DNA of 64,000 nt from Flavobacteriales bacterium (GCA_016703105.1 JADJCS010000020.1:317496-381495), one strand, 5' to 3'; positions 29,174-37,553 are shown, counted from the stretch's first letter. Numbers and translations: made by a program. The notes: generated from the sequence alone by a model not told the origin.

Positions 29174-32100
29174 TCAGCGTTGTCCGAGCAGGCCTTCCGG
29201 TGGTGCGGGCCGGAACACCTGCATGGCGTCGTTGTTGTTCGCCACTACGATCCATGGCCGTCCATCCGGTCCGGAAGGGAGCACCCGCAGGTCCTTCACA
29301 TGGCCCCAGGCGAAGAGACCACTGCCCACCACGGACATCGGCGTGAAGGTTCTTTTACCGTCGCCCAGCAATACGATGCCCGTGCCTCCATCGTACCGGA
29401 TCGTTTCCACTTCAGCGCCCCACTGGTTACCGGCTCCCATGAGGTCCAGGTGCCCGTCGTTGTTCACATCGAACGCGGCCAAGCCGTTGAGGGGACCCGC
29501 TTGTGCGAGGCTGGGCAGATCCTGCACCTGGAATTTCCCGCCACCCTCGTTCCATGCGATGCAGGAGCGCATGTGCTTCGCCTGCAAATGTTGGCCGCCA
29601 TCCAACTTCCCTGGACCGTAGATCTGTTCCAAGCTGGCATGTGCGAAAGCATCGTACGTGGGGAATTGATCGAGGATCTTGGGGCATTGCTGGCTCGAAC
29701 ATTCGCGCCCGCGCACGGGCAGCAACTTCTCGCCCTTCGACTTGGCCAGTACGATATCGGCCTTGCCGTTGTCGTCGAAGTCGTTGCTGTACAAATGCAA
29801 CGGCGTTTCGAGCGTGCCGTGGAATTTGCTGTTCCAGCCGATGTTGCCGCATATGAGGTCCTGGTCACCATCGCCATCCAGGTCGGCTGAGATCAGGCGG
29901 TTCCACCACCCCTCCGTGTTCTCGAGACCATCGGGGGTGGTGCTGGGAGCGAAGGTGCCGCTCCTATTGTGATGCACCGCGATCGGCATCCAATCACCCA
30001 CGGTCACGAGGTCCAGGTCCTTGTCCGCATCCACGTCCAGGAAAAGCGCATCCGTGAACATGCCGGCGGAAATAAGATGGGAAGCACGTTCCTGGGTGAG
30101 GTCGCTGAACCGGCCGCTGCCATCGTTCACCAGCAAGTAGCTGCGCGGTGCGCGCGGATATTCCCCTGGCACCAGCCGACCACCGATGAAGAGGTCCATA
30201 TCGCCGTCGCCGTCCGTATCACCCGCCGCGGCACGCAACGCACAAGTCGCGAACGGCGGCAATGCGGCCAGATCGTAGGTGAAGCCGCCGTTGCCATCAT
30301 TGCGGTACAGACGCGGGTGGAACTGATCCACGGCCATGTCCACCTCGTTGCTTCCGCTCAGTACCAGCAGGTCCTGGTCGCCATCCCCGTCCGCGTCGAA
30401 GAAGATGGAGCCTTGGTCTTCCCGGTCCTTGTGCATGGACCAAGGTTGTTGGGCTGCGCGATGGAAACGTCCATCGCTGTTCGCGAGGAAAAGTGTTCCA
30501 CCCTGCCCGCGCCCACCGCCGATGAAAAGGTCCTGCTTGCCGTCGCCGTTCACGTCGGCGGTGCTCATCAATGGTCCTTCCTCCGAGCGTTTCTGAGGCA
30601 GCAGGACTTGCACCGCGAAGTCATCATAGGTGTTCTCCTTGTGGACGAAGTTCAATCCGCCCGCACCGTTCACTTCGGTGAGTAACGGTTGCTGCAAGTG
30701 TTCCTTCGCCCCACTGCGCGCATCCGCGTGCCGCACCGTGATCACCTGATCGGCGGCCACGGCCGTCAACTCGTTCACTTTCCCATCCATCCAAGTGATC
30801 CGAAGCTGTTCCGCTTGTTCCGCTTTGCCAAGGCCGAAGTGGAGCATATGCTCCACACTGCTCTGGTAACCGCGCGTGGGCATGAACTCCAGGTATTGCT
30901 TCCCGCTTGCGGTAGTGAGTTCGGCCTTGGCGTTCATCGGTGAAACGGCTGCCGACCCCTCCAGTTTGATGCGTAGGTAGTGACCCAGACCCTGCTGCAT
31001 CGCCGTGTTCTCATAGATCTGCGAAACGTCCTCCATATTGTTGATCGCCAGGTCGAGGTCGCCGTCGTTGTCCAGATCGGCATAGGCCGCACCATTGGAG
31101 TTGACCGGGTCATTGAAGCCCCACTTCTCGGAGACGTTGTCGAACGTGAGGTCGCCGTTGTTGCGGAACAGGTAGTTGCGGATCTTGGTCGAGGGCACCA
31201 GTTCCAACATCTTGTCGACCGTGATGGGTCCCTCTTTGGCCAACTCCTTCATGGCCTGCGAGAAGTCGTTGTTCCGTGTGTCGCGCTTGTATCCGTTCGT
31301 CACGACCAGGTCCTTCCAGCCGTCATTGTCCAGATCCGCGAACAAAGGGGCCCAACTCCAGTCGGTTTTCGAGATCCCGGCCAGTTGGCCCAGATCGCTG
31401 AAGGTGCCGTTCCCATTGTTGTGGTGCAGCATGTTGAACATGTACTGGTGGTGCAGCCCGCCCTGCACCGAAGCCCAGAATTTCTCCGGGTTCATCGCAC
31501 CCATGTTCGTTTTGGAACGCACGTGGTCCTCGCTCACCATGTCCAGCACCACCAGGTCGGTGTATCCGTCATTGTCGTAGTCGGCGGCATCACAGCCCAT
31601 GCTGTAGGTGCTGATGTGGCGCATGCGATCGAGCACCTCATCGCGGTAGGTCCCGTTCTTCTGGTGCATGAAGAGGAAGTCACGCTCCAGGTAGTCGTTG
31701 GCCACGAAGAGGTCCGTCCTGCCGTCGTGGTCCAGATCCGATGCGATCGCACCTAGCCCATAGCCCAGGTTCCACAATCCGGCGGCAATGGTGATATCGG
31801 TAAAGTGTCCCTTGTCGTTCCGGTACAACCGCCCGGATGCCGATCGGTATTGGGCCACGAGGGCATGCACCTGCGACAGACTGAGCTTCGAATTTGTTTG
31901 GAGAGGTTCGTTCACCACGTACACATCGAGGTCGCCGTCGAGGTCGTGATCGAAGAAGAGGGCCTGCGTACTGCGTGTGGTATCAGCAAGGCCTCGCTCC
32001 GCGGCTTCCTCGGTGAAGGTGCCATCGCCCTTGTTCATATAGAGCAAGTTGGTCCGCATGGCGGGATCGCGGTACCAACCGCTGCGACACACATAGATGT

Positions 32101-32521
32101 CCAGCCAGCCGTCACTGTTCACGTCGGCCATGGTCACACCGGCATGCCAGCCGTGGAATTCTTCCCTTGGCAAAGCGGAGTCTGTGGCATCCTCGAAGCG
32201 GAGTTCGCCCTTGTTCAGGTACAGACGGTCCGGCACTTGGTTGCCGGTGAAGTAGAGATCGGCCAGCCCATCGTTGTTGATGTCGCCGACCGCCACGCCA
32301 CCGCCGTTGTAGATATACTCGTAATTGTAGTGGTTGCGTTCCTCGTCTTCGGGCACCGTATTGACCAGCGAGATGCCGCTACGGTCGGCGGGTAATGCCA
32401 CGAACAAGGGTGCTGGTCGTTCTGGACCGGGGGCCGAAGCGGCACTCTCGGCCGGGCCGGAATCCGACGTGCACCCGGTGAGGCATAGGGCGATGGACGC
32501 GAGGAGATAGGCGTTGTTCAT
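29174..32521 (-). CDS. CRTAC1-like FG-GAP/VCBS repeat lipoprotein, copy 2
   Basis: 1,115 residues, one fewer than its tandem paralogue. Lipobox CLTGC. The blade order is the same: DINNDGLADLYFTGN near the N-terminus, the long-conserved HHQYMFNMLHHNNGNGTFSD region at ~370, the ASPIC/UnbV domain at ~525-600 (MPTRGYQSSVEHMLHFGLG), and the ECSSQQCPKILDQFPTYDAF element at ~970 that both copies share. The function is unknown; a calcium-dependent surface or polysaccharide-linked role is typical speculation for this class. The 60 bp between copies and the common strand imply co-transcription or duplication in place. A weak TATCTTGA lies 79 nt upstream. Confidence 0.85.
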   Translation of the reverse strand: MNNAYLLASIALCLTGCTSDSGPAESAASAPGPERPAPLFVALPADRSGISLVNTVPEDEERNHYNYEYIYNGGGVAVGDINNDGLADLYFTGNQVPDRLYLNKGELRFEDATDSALPREEFHGWHAGVTMADVNSDGWLDIYVCRSGWYRDPAMRTNLLYMNKGDGTFTEEAAERGLADTTRSTQALFFDHDLDGDLDVYVVNEPLQTNSKLSLSQVHALVAQYRSASGRLYRNDKGHFTDITIAAGLWNLGYGLGAIASDLDHDGRTDLFVANDYLERDFLFMHQKNGTYRDEVLDRMRHISTYSMGCDAADYDNDGYTDLVVLDMVSEDHVRSKTNMGAMNPEKFWASVQGGLHHQYMFNMLHHNNGNGTFSDLGQLAGISKTDWSWAPLFADLDNDGWKDLVVTNGYKRDTRNNDFSQAMKELAKEGPITVDKMLELVPSTKIRNYLFRNNGDLTFDNVSEKWGFNDPVNSNGAAYADLDNDGDLDLAINNMEDVSQIYENTAMQQGLGHYLRIKLEGSAAVSPMNAKAELTTASGKQYLEFMPTRGYQSSVEHMLHFGLGKAEQAEQLRITWMDGKVNELTAVAADQVITVRHADARSGAKEHLQQPLLTEVNGAGGLNFVHKENTYDDFAVQVLLPQKRSEEGPLMSTADVNGDGKQDLFIGGGRGQGGTLFLANSDGRFHRAAQQPWSMHKDREDQGSIFFDADGDGDQDLLVLSGSNEVDMAVDQFHPRLYRNDGNGGFTYDLAALPPFATCALRAAAGDTDGDGDMDLFIGGRLVPGEYPRAPRSYLLVNDGSGRFSDLTQERASHLISAGMFTDALFLDVDADKDLDLVTVGDWMPIAVHHNRSGTFAPSTTPDGLENTEGWWNRLISADLDGDGDQDLICGNIGWNSKFHGTLETPLHLYSNDFDDNGKADIVLAKSKGEKLLPVRGRECSSQQCPKILDQFPTYDAFAHASLEQIYGPGKLDGGQHLQAKHMRSCIAWNEGGGKFQVQDLPSLAQAGPLNGLAAFDVNNDGHLDLMGAGNQWGAEVETIRYDGGTGIVLLGDGKRTFTPMSVVGSGLFAWGHVKDLRVLPSGPDGRPWIVVANNNDAMQVFRPAPPEGLLGQR

Positions 32522-32641
32522 GGTGTTCCTTCGGACGTGCGACCAAGCCTTGGCTCCGGCGCTTTGAGCGTGCGGTATCTGGGGCTTTGTCCTTGAGCGG
32601 TCAAGATAGGTGGAGACTCTGGACCCGGTCCGCGCGGGGGG

Positions 32642-33883
32642 CTATTTCCGCACCGCCTCTTCCCAGAACATCAGCTCGTTCTCGTTATTGATGCTCATCC
32701 GTGGGATATCATCGTAGAGCGTGACCTTGCCGGTGACGCAGACCTTCTTGTTCACCAGCTCGGTCTCCGGATCGTAGTGGAAGTTGGGGCCGTTGCTGTC
32801 CCATACGGTCACGTAGAAATCCTGGTGGGGGTGTACACGGTCCAGGTTCAGGTAGATCGCGTTGGCCTTGGCAGTGCGGCGGGTGCTGACGACGGTACCG
32901 CATACCGTGACGGAGCTGCCCACATGGTACTTCGCCTGGGTGGTGTTGAACATTCCCTTGGGAAGTGGTGCTTTCAAGGGTTCCACTTCGCCGAAGAACG
33001 GATCGCCTGGATGGTACCACGCTTGAGGATCCCGTTGTGCCTCCAGGATCGCTTCTTCCGCATCGGCCAACGCTGGGAAGAAGTCGAGGCCCGTCAGGCG
33101 TTCCACGCTATCCACCGCGACCGCATAGCTGATCGTGGGGTATTCGTTCACCCCGTTCTTCATCACAAAGGCGATGGCCTTGTGGTCCGGCCCGTCCAGG
33201 TCGGCGAGCACTTTGTAGTACAGCTCCGGAACGCTCACTTCGTTCTTGTGACCCGGGTTGGCCATCTTCGGAAGGTTCGCGGTGAGCACCGGTCCCGTAA
33301 CCACGAACACTCTTTCGTTGCCGTACCGCACGGTCCGGCGTACCCAATCCTCCAGTTCGCCCCAGGAACCGCGATTGAACTCGGGCCGCTGCGGTGCGAC
33401 ATTACTGTAGAGGTAGGTCGCCGTCAGGGCCTCCAGGCTCCAGCGCATATCAGCGCTCGGCACCATGTGGCCACGATCGAATCCGCTGTTCCAGTAATCC
33501 TCTACTGTGGATGTTCCAGTGGACACTTTCGTATCCATCAGGAAAGTGTCGATGCGTGCGAGGTTGCCCGTGATCAGCTCGGTGCTGGCGATATGCGCCG
33601 TCCACTTGGGCAATTCGTGGGCTTCGTCGTACACCAGCATGTGCCCGGGATGTTCGATCAACACATCCCCGGCCGCCATCGCGGGCAGGCCCCAGAGGTG
33701 TAGATCGCGCCGGATCACCGCCAGCCGGGCGTGTTCGATCGGTCCCTTCAGCGCCTCTTCCTGTTTCCTCAACTGGTTCTCCTCCTGAAGCAGTTCGGCG
33801 AGCTTGCGGTCCAAGTCCTCCTGCGCGAGGCCAAGGAGCGGAACGCAGAAGACGAGCAGGACGCAGAGGTGGATCTTTCGCAT
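32642..33883 (-). CDS. Secreted DNA/RNA non-specific endonuclease with C-terminal OB-fold
   Basis: 413 residues from the ATG at 33883. A signal peptide (MRKIHLCVLLVFCVPLLGLAQ) is followed by a short coiled-coil-like stretch (~22-50; ELLQEENQLRKQEEALK). The nuclease domain (~55-285) has the catalytic DRGHMVPSAD at ~136, with SNVAPQ (Asn) just downstream, as in the beta-beta-alpha-metal NUC family. Residues ~305-405 (GSSVTVCGTVVSTRRTAK, NLDRVHPHQDFYVTVWD, KKVCVTGKV) form an added OB-fold of the nucleic-acid-binding type. It should degrade extracellular or periplasmic DNA and RNA. Upstream, TACATTTG ends only 6 nt before the ATG. Confidence 0.88.
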   Translation of the reverse strand: MRKIHLCVLLVFCVPLLGLAQEDLDRKLAELLQEENQLRKQEEALKGPIEHARLAVIRRDLHLWGLPAMAAGDVLIEHPGHMLVYDEAHELPKWTAHIASTELITGNLARIDTFLMDTKVSTGTSTVEDYWNSGFDRGHMVPSADMRWSLEALTATYLYSNVAPQRPEFNRGSWGELEDWVRRTVRYGNERVFVVTGPVLTANLPKMANPGHKNEVSVPELYYKVLADLDGPDHKAIAFVMKNGVNEYPTISYAVAVDSVERLTGLDFFPALADAEEAILEAQRDPQAWYHPGDPFFGEVEPLKAPLPKGMFNTTQAKYHVGSSVTVCGTVVSTRRTAKANAIYLNLDRVHPHQDFYVTVWDSNGPNFHYDPETELVNKKVCVTGKVTLYDDIPRMSINNENELMFWEEAVRK

Positions 33884-33889
33884 GCCGAC

Positions 33890-33897
33890 CAAATGTA
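33890..33897 (-). promoter_or_regulatory. -7 promoter element of the nuclease gene
   Basis: TACATTTG on the minus strand, ending 6 nt before the ATG at 33883, so the transcript would be leaderless or nearly so. Confidence 0.5.
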
Positions 33898-33911
33898 GCG
33901 GGACGGGGCTA

Positions 33912-34074
33912 AGAGCCTGTTCATGATCTCTTCAAATGCGCGCTCCGGCCTCTTTTCCGCCGATGCTTCCCCGGAAAATGTCCCCGTAGTCACCGCTACG
34001 CGGAAATTTTCCGGCTTCGCCTCGGCAAAAAATAGTCTCGGAGCCCATCATTCAAGAGACCAAGAACAGGCTCT
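33912..34074. repeat. Palindromic intergenic element, probable third and diverged member
   Basis: Perfect 11-nt ends AGAGCCTGTTC/GAACAGGCTCT extend into ~25-nt imperfect arms. Nested inside are TTTTCCGCCGA/CTCGGCAAAAAA and CCGGAAAATGTCCCCGTAG/CTACGCGGAAATTTTCCGG around the loop TCAC. The whole 163 bp can fold as one long hairpin. The central CGTAG-loop-CTACG and the T-rich flank resemble the elements at 16.8 and 44.7 kb, though the sequence is only loosely similar. Its right end overlaps the stop codon of the glycosyltransferase gene. Confidence 0.65.
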
Positions 34075-35149
34075 AACGCGCCAGCAGCGAAGAGAGATCA
34101 TCCAAGGCCTCCGAGAGCAGCGAGGATCCTGGAGCCGGTGCTGTATGCACGTGGTCCATCTCGAGCGCTGCCCGCAGATCGATGTCCTGTTGCTGTTGCA
34201 CCAGGAAACGCCCGGAGCGCAGGTGCAGCCGCCCCAAGTATTCCTGTTCCTGTTGGCCGGGGGTGGGTATGATGAGCGCGGATCGGCCGATGGCGGCGAG
34301 GTCCATGAGCGTGGTGTATCCGCTGCGCGATACGATCAGGTCCGCACCGAACAAGGCGTGCCGTAGCGCCTCCCCCGCGAGATGGCTCATTACGCGGACA
34401 TTGCCTTTCTGGCGATCGACCGGTTGTGCGGGGAGGCCTTGCACCAGCAAGTGGCGCCCTTCGATGTGTTGAAGTTGGTCCAGCAGGATCCCTTCGAGCA
34501 GGGTGCGTTGTGGCTCGGGCCCGCTGATCACGGCCACAATACGGTGCCTTGGTACCTGGCTCGAAGCGCCTTCGGGTGCGAACCGGCTGATGGGACCGAT
34601 GTACCGCGCGTTCGATGGTAACGAAGGACCGTGCGAGAGCTCTCCGGCGAGACCAGGCGATGCGGCCTCGTCCATCACCCAGCAGCGGTCGAAGCGCGCG
34701 ATATGTCGCAGGTTCAAATGGCGTAGTGCGCCTTGCGCGAAGGGTGTGAAGGGGAACACCTGGTGCGTTATCAGCACGCTCGGAAGCTCGGCGGAACGGA
34801 TGCCGAAGCGCTGGTCGCTGATCACCGCATCCAGGCGCAACTGCTGTCGCAACCGATCGAACAAAGCCTTTTCGGTTCTCACGCTATACACCATCGCGGG
34901 GAATTGACGGGCCATGCTCCATAGCTGGCTTTTGCCCTTCGCATAGCGTACCTGCACGCCAGGGATGCGCACGTAAGCAAGGCTAGGGAATTCCTCGCGC
35001 AACAGAGCGAGCGGTCCGGCACCGGCGCCGAGTACGGGGACCGCGCCGCGTTCGAGCAAGGCCTGTACGATCGGCACACAACGGGCCGCGTGACCCAGCC
35101 CCCAATCGAGCGGGGCTACCAGGATCCGTGCACCGGAGAGCTGTTGCAT
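34073..35149 (-). CDS. MurG-like (GT28-type) glycosyltransferase
   Basis: 358 residues from the ATG at 35149; the open frame extends 57 bp further upstream with no better start. The N-terminal GT-B half begins ILVAPLDWGLGHAARCVPI (~8-26), the Gly-rich loop typical of MurG-like enzymes. The C-terminal half has the nucleotide-sugar region VAVISGPEPQRTLLEG (~208) and ADLIVSRSGYTTLMDLAAIGR (~280), the latter equivalent to the MurG acceptor/donor helix. MurG itself would be expected in the division cluster, so this is a paralogue of unknown acceptor. Soluble or membrane-peripheral. Confidence 0.75.
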   Translation of the reverse strand: MQQLSGARILVAPLDWGLGHAARCVPIVQALLERGAVPVLGAGAGPLALLREEFPSLAYVRIPGVQVRYAKGKSQLWSMARQFPAMVYSVRTEKALFDRLRQQLRLDAVISDQRFGIRSAELPSVLITHQVFPFTPFAQGALRHLNLRHIARFDRCWVMDEAASPGLAGELSHGPSLPSNARYIGPISRFAPEGASSQVPRHRIVAVISGPEPQRTLLEGILLDQLQHIEGRHLLVQGLPAQPVDRQKGNVRVMSHLAGEALRHALFGADLIVSRSGYTTLMDLAAIGRSALIIPTPGQQEQEYLGRLHLRSGRFLVQQQQDIDLRAALEMDHVHTAPAPGSSLLSEALDDLSSLLAR

Positions 35150-35233
35150 GATCTGCGAATGTCCGCGGTGGCGGGTGAAGCGATCGTTACGCCGGTGCAA
35201 GATCACACCTCGTTGTCCACATGACGATCAACC

Positions 35234-35241
35234 TACTTTCG
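35234..35241 (+). promoter_or_regulatory. -7 promoter element of trmB
   Basis: TACTTTCG, matching TAnnTTTG with one change, 89 nt before the ATG at 35331; the leader contains a strong stem-loop. Confidence 0.5.
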
Positions 35242-35250
35242 CGGCTTGTT

Positions 35251-35308
35251 CAGGAGGCAGGGGCAGGCGCAGGAGGCAAGAGGATCGTCTCGCCTGCCCC
35301 TGCTCCTG
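35251..35308 (+). promoter_or_regulatory. Strong stem-loop in the trmB leader, with CCTGCY repeats
   Basis: GCAGGGGCAGGCG (35257-35269) pairs perfectly with CGCCTGCCCCTGC (35291-35303) and the stem extends five more pairs past one bulge. It is followed up to the start codon by tandem 6-mers (CCTGCC/CCTGCT) to 35327. It lies between the promoter and the ATG, so it could act on trmB translation or be a terminator-derived repeat. Confidence 0.5.
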
Positions 35309-35330
35309 CCCCTGCCCCTGCTCCTGACCA

Positions 35331-36533
35331 ATGGCTAAGAACAAGCTGAGCCGCTTCGAGGAGAACGCTACGTTCACGCATGTGGTGCAGCCCACCTTCG
35401 GTTCGCTCATCGCCGGCGGTTTTCCGCTGAAGGGCAAGTGGAACAGCGATCAATTCAAGCGGGAGGCGCCTTTGGTGTTGGAGTTGGGCTGTGGGCGCGG
35501 GGAGTACACCATCGGCTTGGCGCAACTGTATCCCGAACGGAACTTCCTCGGCGTGGATATCAAGGGCGCGCGCATCTGGCGCGGGGCACGAAATGCCCTG
35601 GAGTTGGGTCTTACGAACGTCGCTTTTCTGCGGACGCACGTGGATCATCTGCTCCAGTGCTTCGGTCCGCACGAAGTGGACGAGATCTGGCTCACCTTCT
35701 CCGATCCGCAGATCGGCAAGGCGCGCAAGCGGCTTACCAGTCCGCTATTTCTGGAGCGCTACAAACAGGTGCTAAAGCCGGGTGGCCTCATCCATCTTAA
35801 GACCGATAGCCCGCTGCTGTATGAATACACCTTGGAGCAGATCGCGGAGCAGAAACTGACGCTGCACGAGCACAGCGCTGAGGTCTACGGTGAACTCGTG
35901 CCGCGCGTGTCGCCCGCGGAACAGGTGGTGCTGAATCTGCGCACCTACTACGAAAGCATGTGGTTGGCGGAAGGCCGAAAGATCCACTACGTTCGTTTCC
36001 GGGGGTTTTTCGGAGGGGCGCACGGTCGGGCTGCGGTCCCGGCTCCCCGCGTGGGGGGGGGGGGGGACCCCCGGCGGGGGGGGGGGGGCGGGGGGGAATG
36101 GGGGGGGGGGGGGGGGGGGGGGAGCGGACCGCGGGGGGGGGGGGGGGGGGGGCGGCGGGGGGCGGGGGGCGGGAAAGTGGAAAGCGGGGAGGCCGGGCGC
36201 CGGCCCGGGGGGGGGGGGCCGCCGGCCGCCTTCCCTCTAGGCCCTCCGTGCCCCGGCGGGGCGGGGCCGGGGGGGGGGGGGGCCGCGGAGCCCCCCGGGC
36301 CTGGGGGGGGGGGCGGCCCGGGCGGGCGGGGGAGGGGGGAGGGGGCAGGGGGGCGGGGGGGGGGGGGGGGGGGCGGGGCACCGGGGCCGGGGGGGGGGGC
36401 GGCGGGCGGGGGGGGGGCGCGGGGGGGGCCGGGGCCCGGGGGGGCCCCCGGGGGGGGGGCCGTGAGGGCCCTTTTGGGTGGGGGGGGGGGGTGGGGGGCG
36501 GGGAGGTGGGGGGAGAGGGGGTCCATCCCCTGA
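35331..36533 (+). CDS. trmB: tRNA (guanine-46-N7)-methyltransferase, 3' end lost in a G-tract
   Basis: The reliable part is residues 1-225 (to ~36005): SAM-binding LVLELGCGRGEYTIG at ~48-62, GVDIKGARIWRGA at ~80, the TrmB signature TFSDPQIGKARKRL at ~124, and the family-typical end YYESMWLAEGRKIHYVRF at ~206. Normally the protein stops within a few residues of this point. Here the frame runs on through a G-rich tract to a TGA at 36531-36533, adding about 175 residues of mostly Gly, Arg, Pro and Ala that are not credible protein. The enzyme makes m7G46 in tRNA. The true stop must lie near 36005-36015 or be lost to bad sequence. Confidence 0.85.
   Translation: MAKNKLSRFEENATFTHVVQPTFGSLIAGGFPLKGKWNSDQFKREAPLVLELGCGRGEYTIGLAQLYPERNFLGVDIKGARIWRGARNALELGLTNVAFLRTHVDHLLQCFGPHEVDEIWLTFSDPQIGKARKRLTSPLFLERYKQVLKPGGLIHLKTDSPLLYEYTLEQIAEQKLTLHEHSAEVYGELVPRVSPAEQVVLNLRTYYESMWLAEGRKIHYVRFRGFFGGAHGRAAVPAPRVGGGGDPRRGGGGGGEWGGGGGGGSGPRGGGGGGRRGAGGGKVESGEAGRRPGGGGPPAAFPLGPPCPGGAGPGGGGAAEPPGPGGGGGPGGRGRGEGAGGRGGGGGGGAPGPGGGAAGGGGARGGPGPGGAPGGGAVRALLGGGGGWGAGRWGERGSIP
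36000..36530. other. Extreme G-rich tract, probable sequencing or assembly artefact
   Basis: About 500 bp that is overwhelmingly G on the plus strand, with runs exceeding ten G and scattered C, A and T. It begins at the 3' end of trmB and ends 5 bp before the next start codon. No other part of the window resembles it. It contains only shadow ORFs (Pro-rich on the minus strand). It may replace a normal short intergenic stretch, perhaps one with a strong hairpin. Confidence 0.7.
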
Positions 36534-36535
36534 GC

Positions 36536-36901
36536 ATGGCCAAGCGCACGGTACAGCAAGGCGCGGTGCAGGAACGCGATTTCTTCGCGGACGTGATGGA
36601 CGTGGTGCGGAAAGTGCCGAAGGGCCGCGTGACCAGCTACGGTGCCATCGCGCGCTACATCGGTGCGGCGCGCAGTGCGCGACTGGTGGGCTACTGCATG
36701 AACAACGCGCATGTGGTGAAGCCGTCCGTGCCCGCCCATCGCGTAGTGAACAGCGCCGGCCTGCTCACAGGCAAGCATCACTTCGCCACGCCCACCCGCA
36801 TGGCCGATCTCCTGAAGAAGGAAGGCGTACAGGTGAAGAAGGACCAGGTGGTCGACTTCAAGAAGAAGTTCTGGGATCCGATGGTGGAGTTGGGGCTGTG
36901 A
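36536..36901 (+). CDS. Alkyltransferase-like protein (ATL, MGMT family without active Cys)
   Basis: 121 residues. The MGMT/Ogt DNA-binding fold is evident: VRKVPKGRVTSYGAIARYIG (helix-turn-helix, ~20-39) and the active-site loop PAHRVVNSAGLLTGK (~66-80). The catalytic Cys of the PCHR motif is replaced by Ala, so it cannot accept alkyl groups. Known ATLs flip O6-alkylguanine and hand the lesion to nucleotide-excision repair. The short length without an N-terminal domain fits. Its upstream region is destroyed by the G-tract, so no promoter can be read. Confidence 0.88.
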   Translation: MAKRTVQQGAVQERDFFADVMDVVRKVPKGRVTSYGAIARYIGAARSARLVGYCMNNAHVVKPSVPAHRVVNSAGLLTGKHHFATPTRMADLLKKEGVQVKKDQVVDFKKKFWDPMVELGL

Positions 36902-36978
36902 TCACGTTTTATGGGGATCTGTGCGAGCTTATTGGCTAAAAGCCGCCGGGGGTGCATCGAAACTTCTTCGTGACGGTC

Positions 36979-36986
36979 TATCTTTC
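36979..36986 (+). promoter_or_regulatory. -7-like promoter element
   Basis: TATCTTTC, one mismatch to TAnnTTTG, 21 nt before the ATG at 37008. Confidence 0.45.
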
Positions 36987-37007
36987 AGCGGCCAGATCTT
37001 CTTCATC

Positions 37008-37460
37008 ATGGAAGCGCGGATCACATTCACCAACGAACAGGCGCAGGTAGAGGTATACCCGCAGCAGCAATTGGTCCGCCTCATTTGGAAGGGCCATGCG
37101 GCCGGTGAGAATTACCGCGCACCTTCGCTCGCCGTGCTCAGCGCGGTGAAGGACCACCGTTTGAAGTACTTCCTCAGCGATGCCCGCCAGATGGGCCCCA
37201 TCCTGTTCGCGGACCGTTCCTGGAGCGAGAAGGAGGTGATCCCATCGCTCATCCAGGCTGGTCTGCTGCGCATCGCCATAGTAAGCAGCACGGATGGGCT
37301 GAACGTCATGGCCGTGGATAACATGGTGAACACCATCCCTATGGGCACCGCGACCGTCGGCTTCTTCGACGACCCCTCCATCGCGCAGCTCTGGTTGCTG
37401 AAGGATGCCGGAGCGGAGGTGCCGATCCCGGGGAACGGCAGCGCGGAGCGAGGGGGCTGA
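37008..37460 (+). CDS. Small cytoplasmic protein, STAS-like, function unknown
   Basis: 150 residues from the ATG at 37008; an upstream in-frame extension lacks a promoter. No signal peptide or membrane helix. Alternating strands and helices (VEVYPQQQLVRLIWKGHA, HRLKYFLSDARQM, RIAIVSSTDGLNVMAVD, VGFFDDPSIAQLWL) recall SpoIIAA/STAS-like domains that Bacteroidota carry as single-domain proteins. No catalytic motif seen. It lies alone, with its own promoter, ahead of mrp. Assignment is weak beyond the fold guess. Confidence 0.7.
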   Translation: MEARITFTNEQAQVEVYPQQQLVRLIWKGHAAGENYRAPSLAVLSAVKDHRLKYFLSDARQMGPILFADRSWSEKEVIPSLIQAGLLRIAIVSSTDGLNVMAVDNMVNTIPMGTATVGFFDDPSIAQLWLLKDAGAEVPIPGNGSAERGG

Positions 37461-37531
37461 GAAACGTCTGTCCATCCGCATGCGTTCTTTTCGGACAAGC
37501 ATGCGAATGGGACCGACACCGTTCCTGGGCC

Positions 37532-37539
37532 TACTTTCG
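37532..37539 (+). promoter_or_regulatory. -7 promoter element of mrp
   Basis: TACTTTCG, 14 nt before the ATG at 37554. Confidence 0.5.
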
Positions 37540-37553
37540 CGTCCCCTTCAACC

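Noticed and set aside
34073..35149. Assignment as the true MurG
   Set aside because: It lies far from the division cluster and lacks a clear match to the full MurG signature; kept as MurG-like only.
35797..36781. Pro-rich minus-strand ORFs and Gly-rich plus-strand ORFs over the G-tract
   Set aside because: Created by homopolymer G/C runs; no protein-like composition except where they overlap trmB and the ATL gene.
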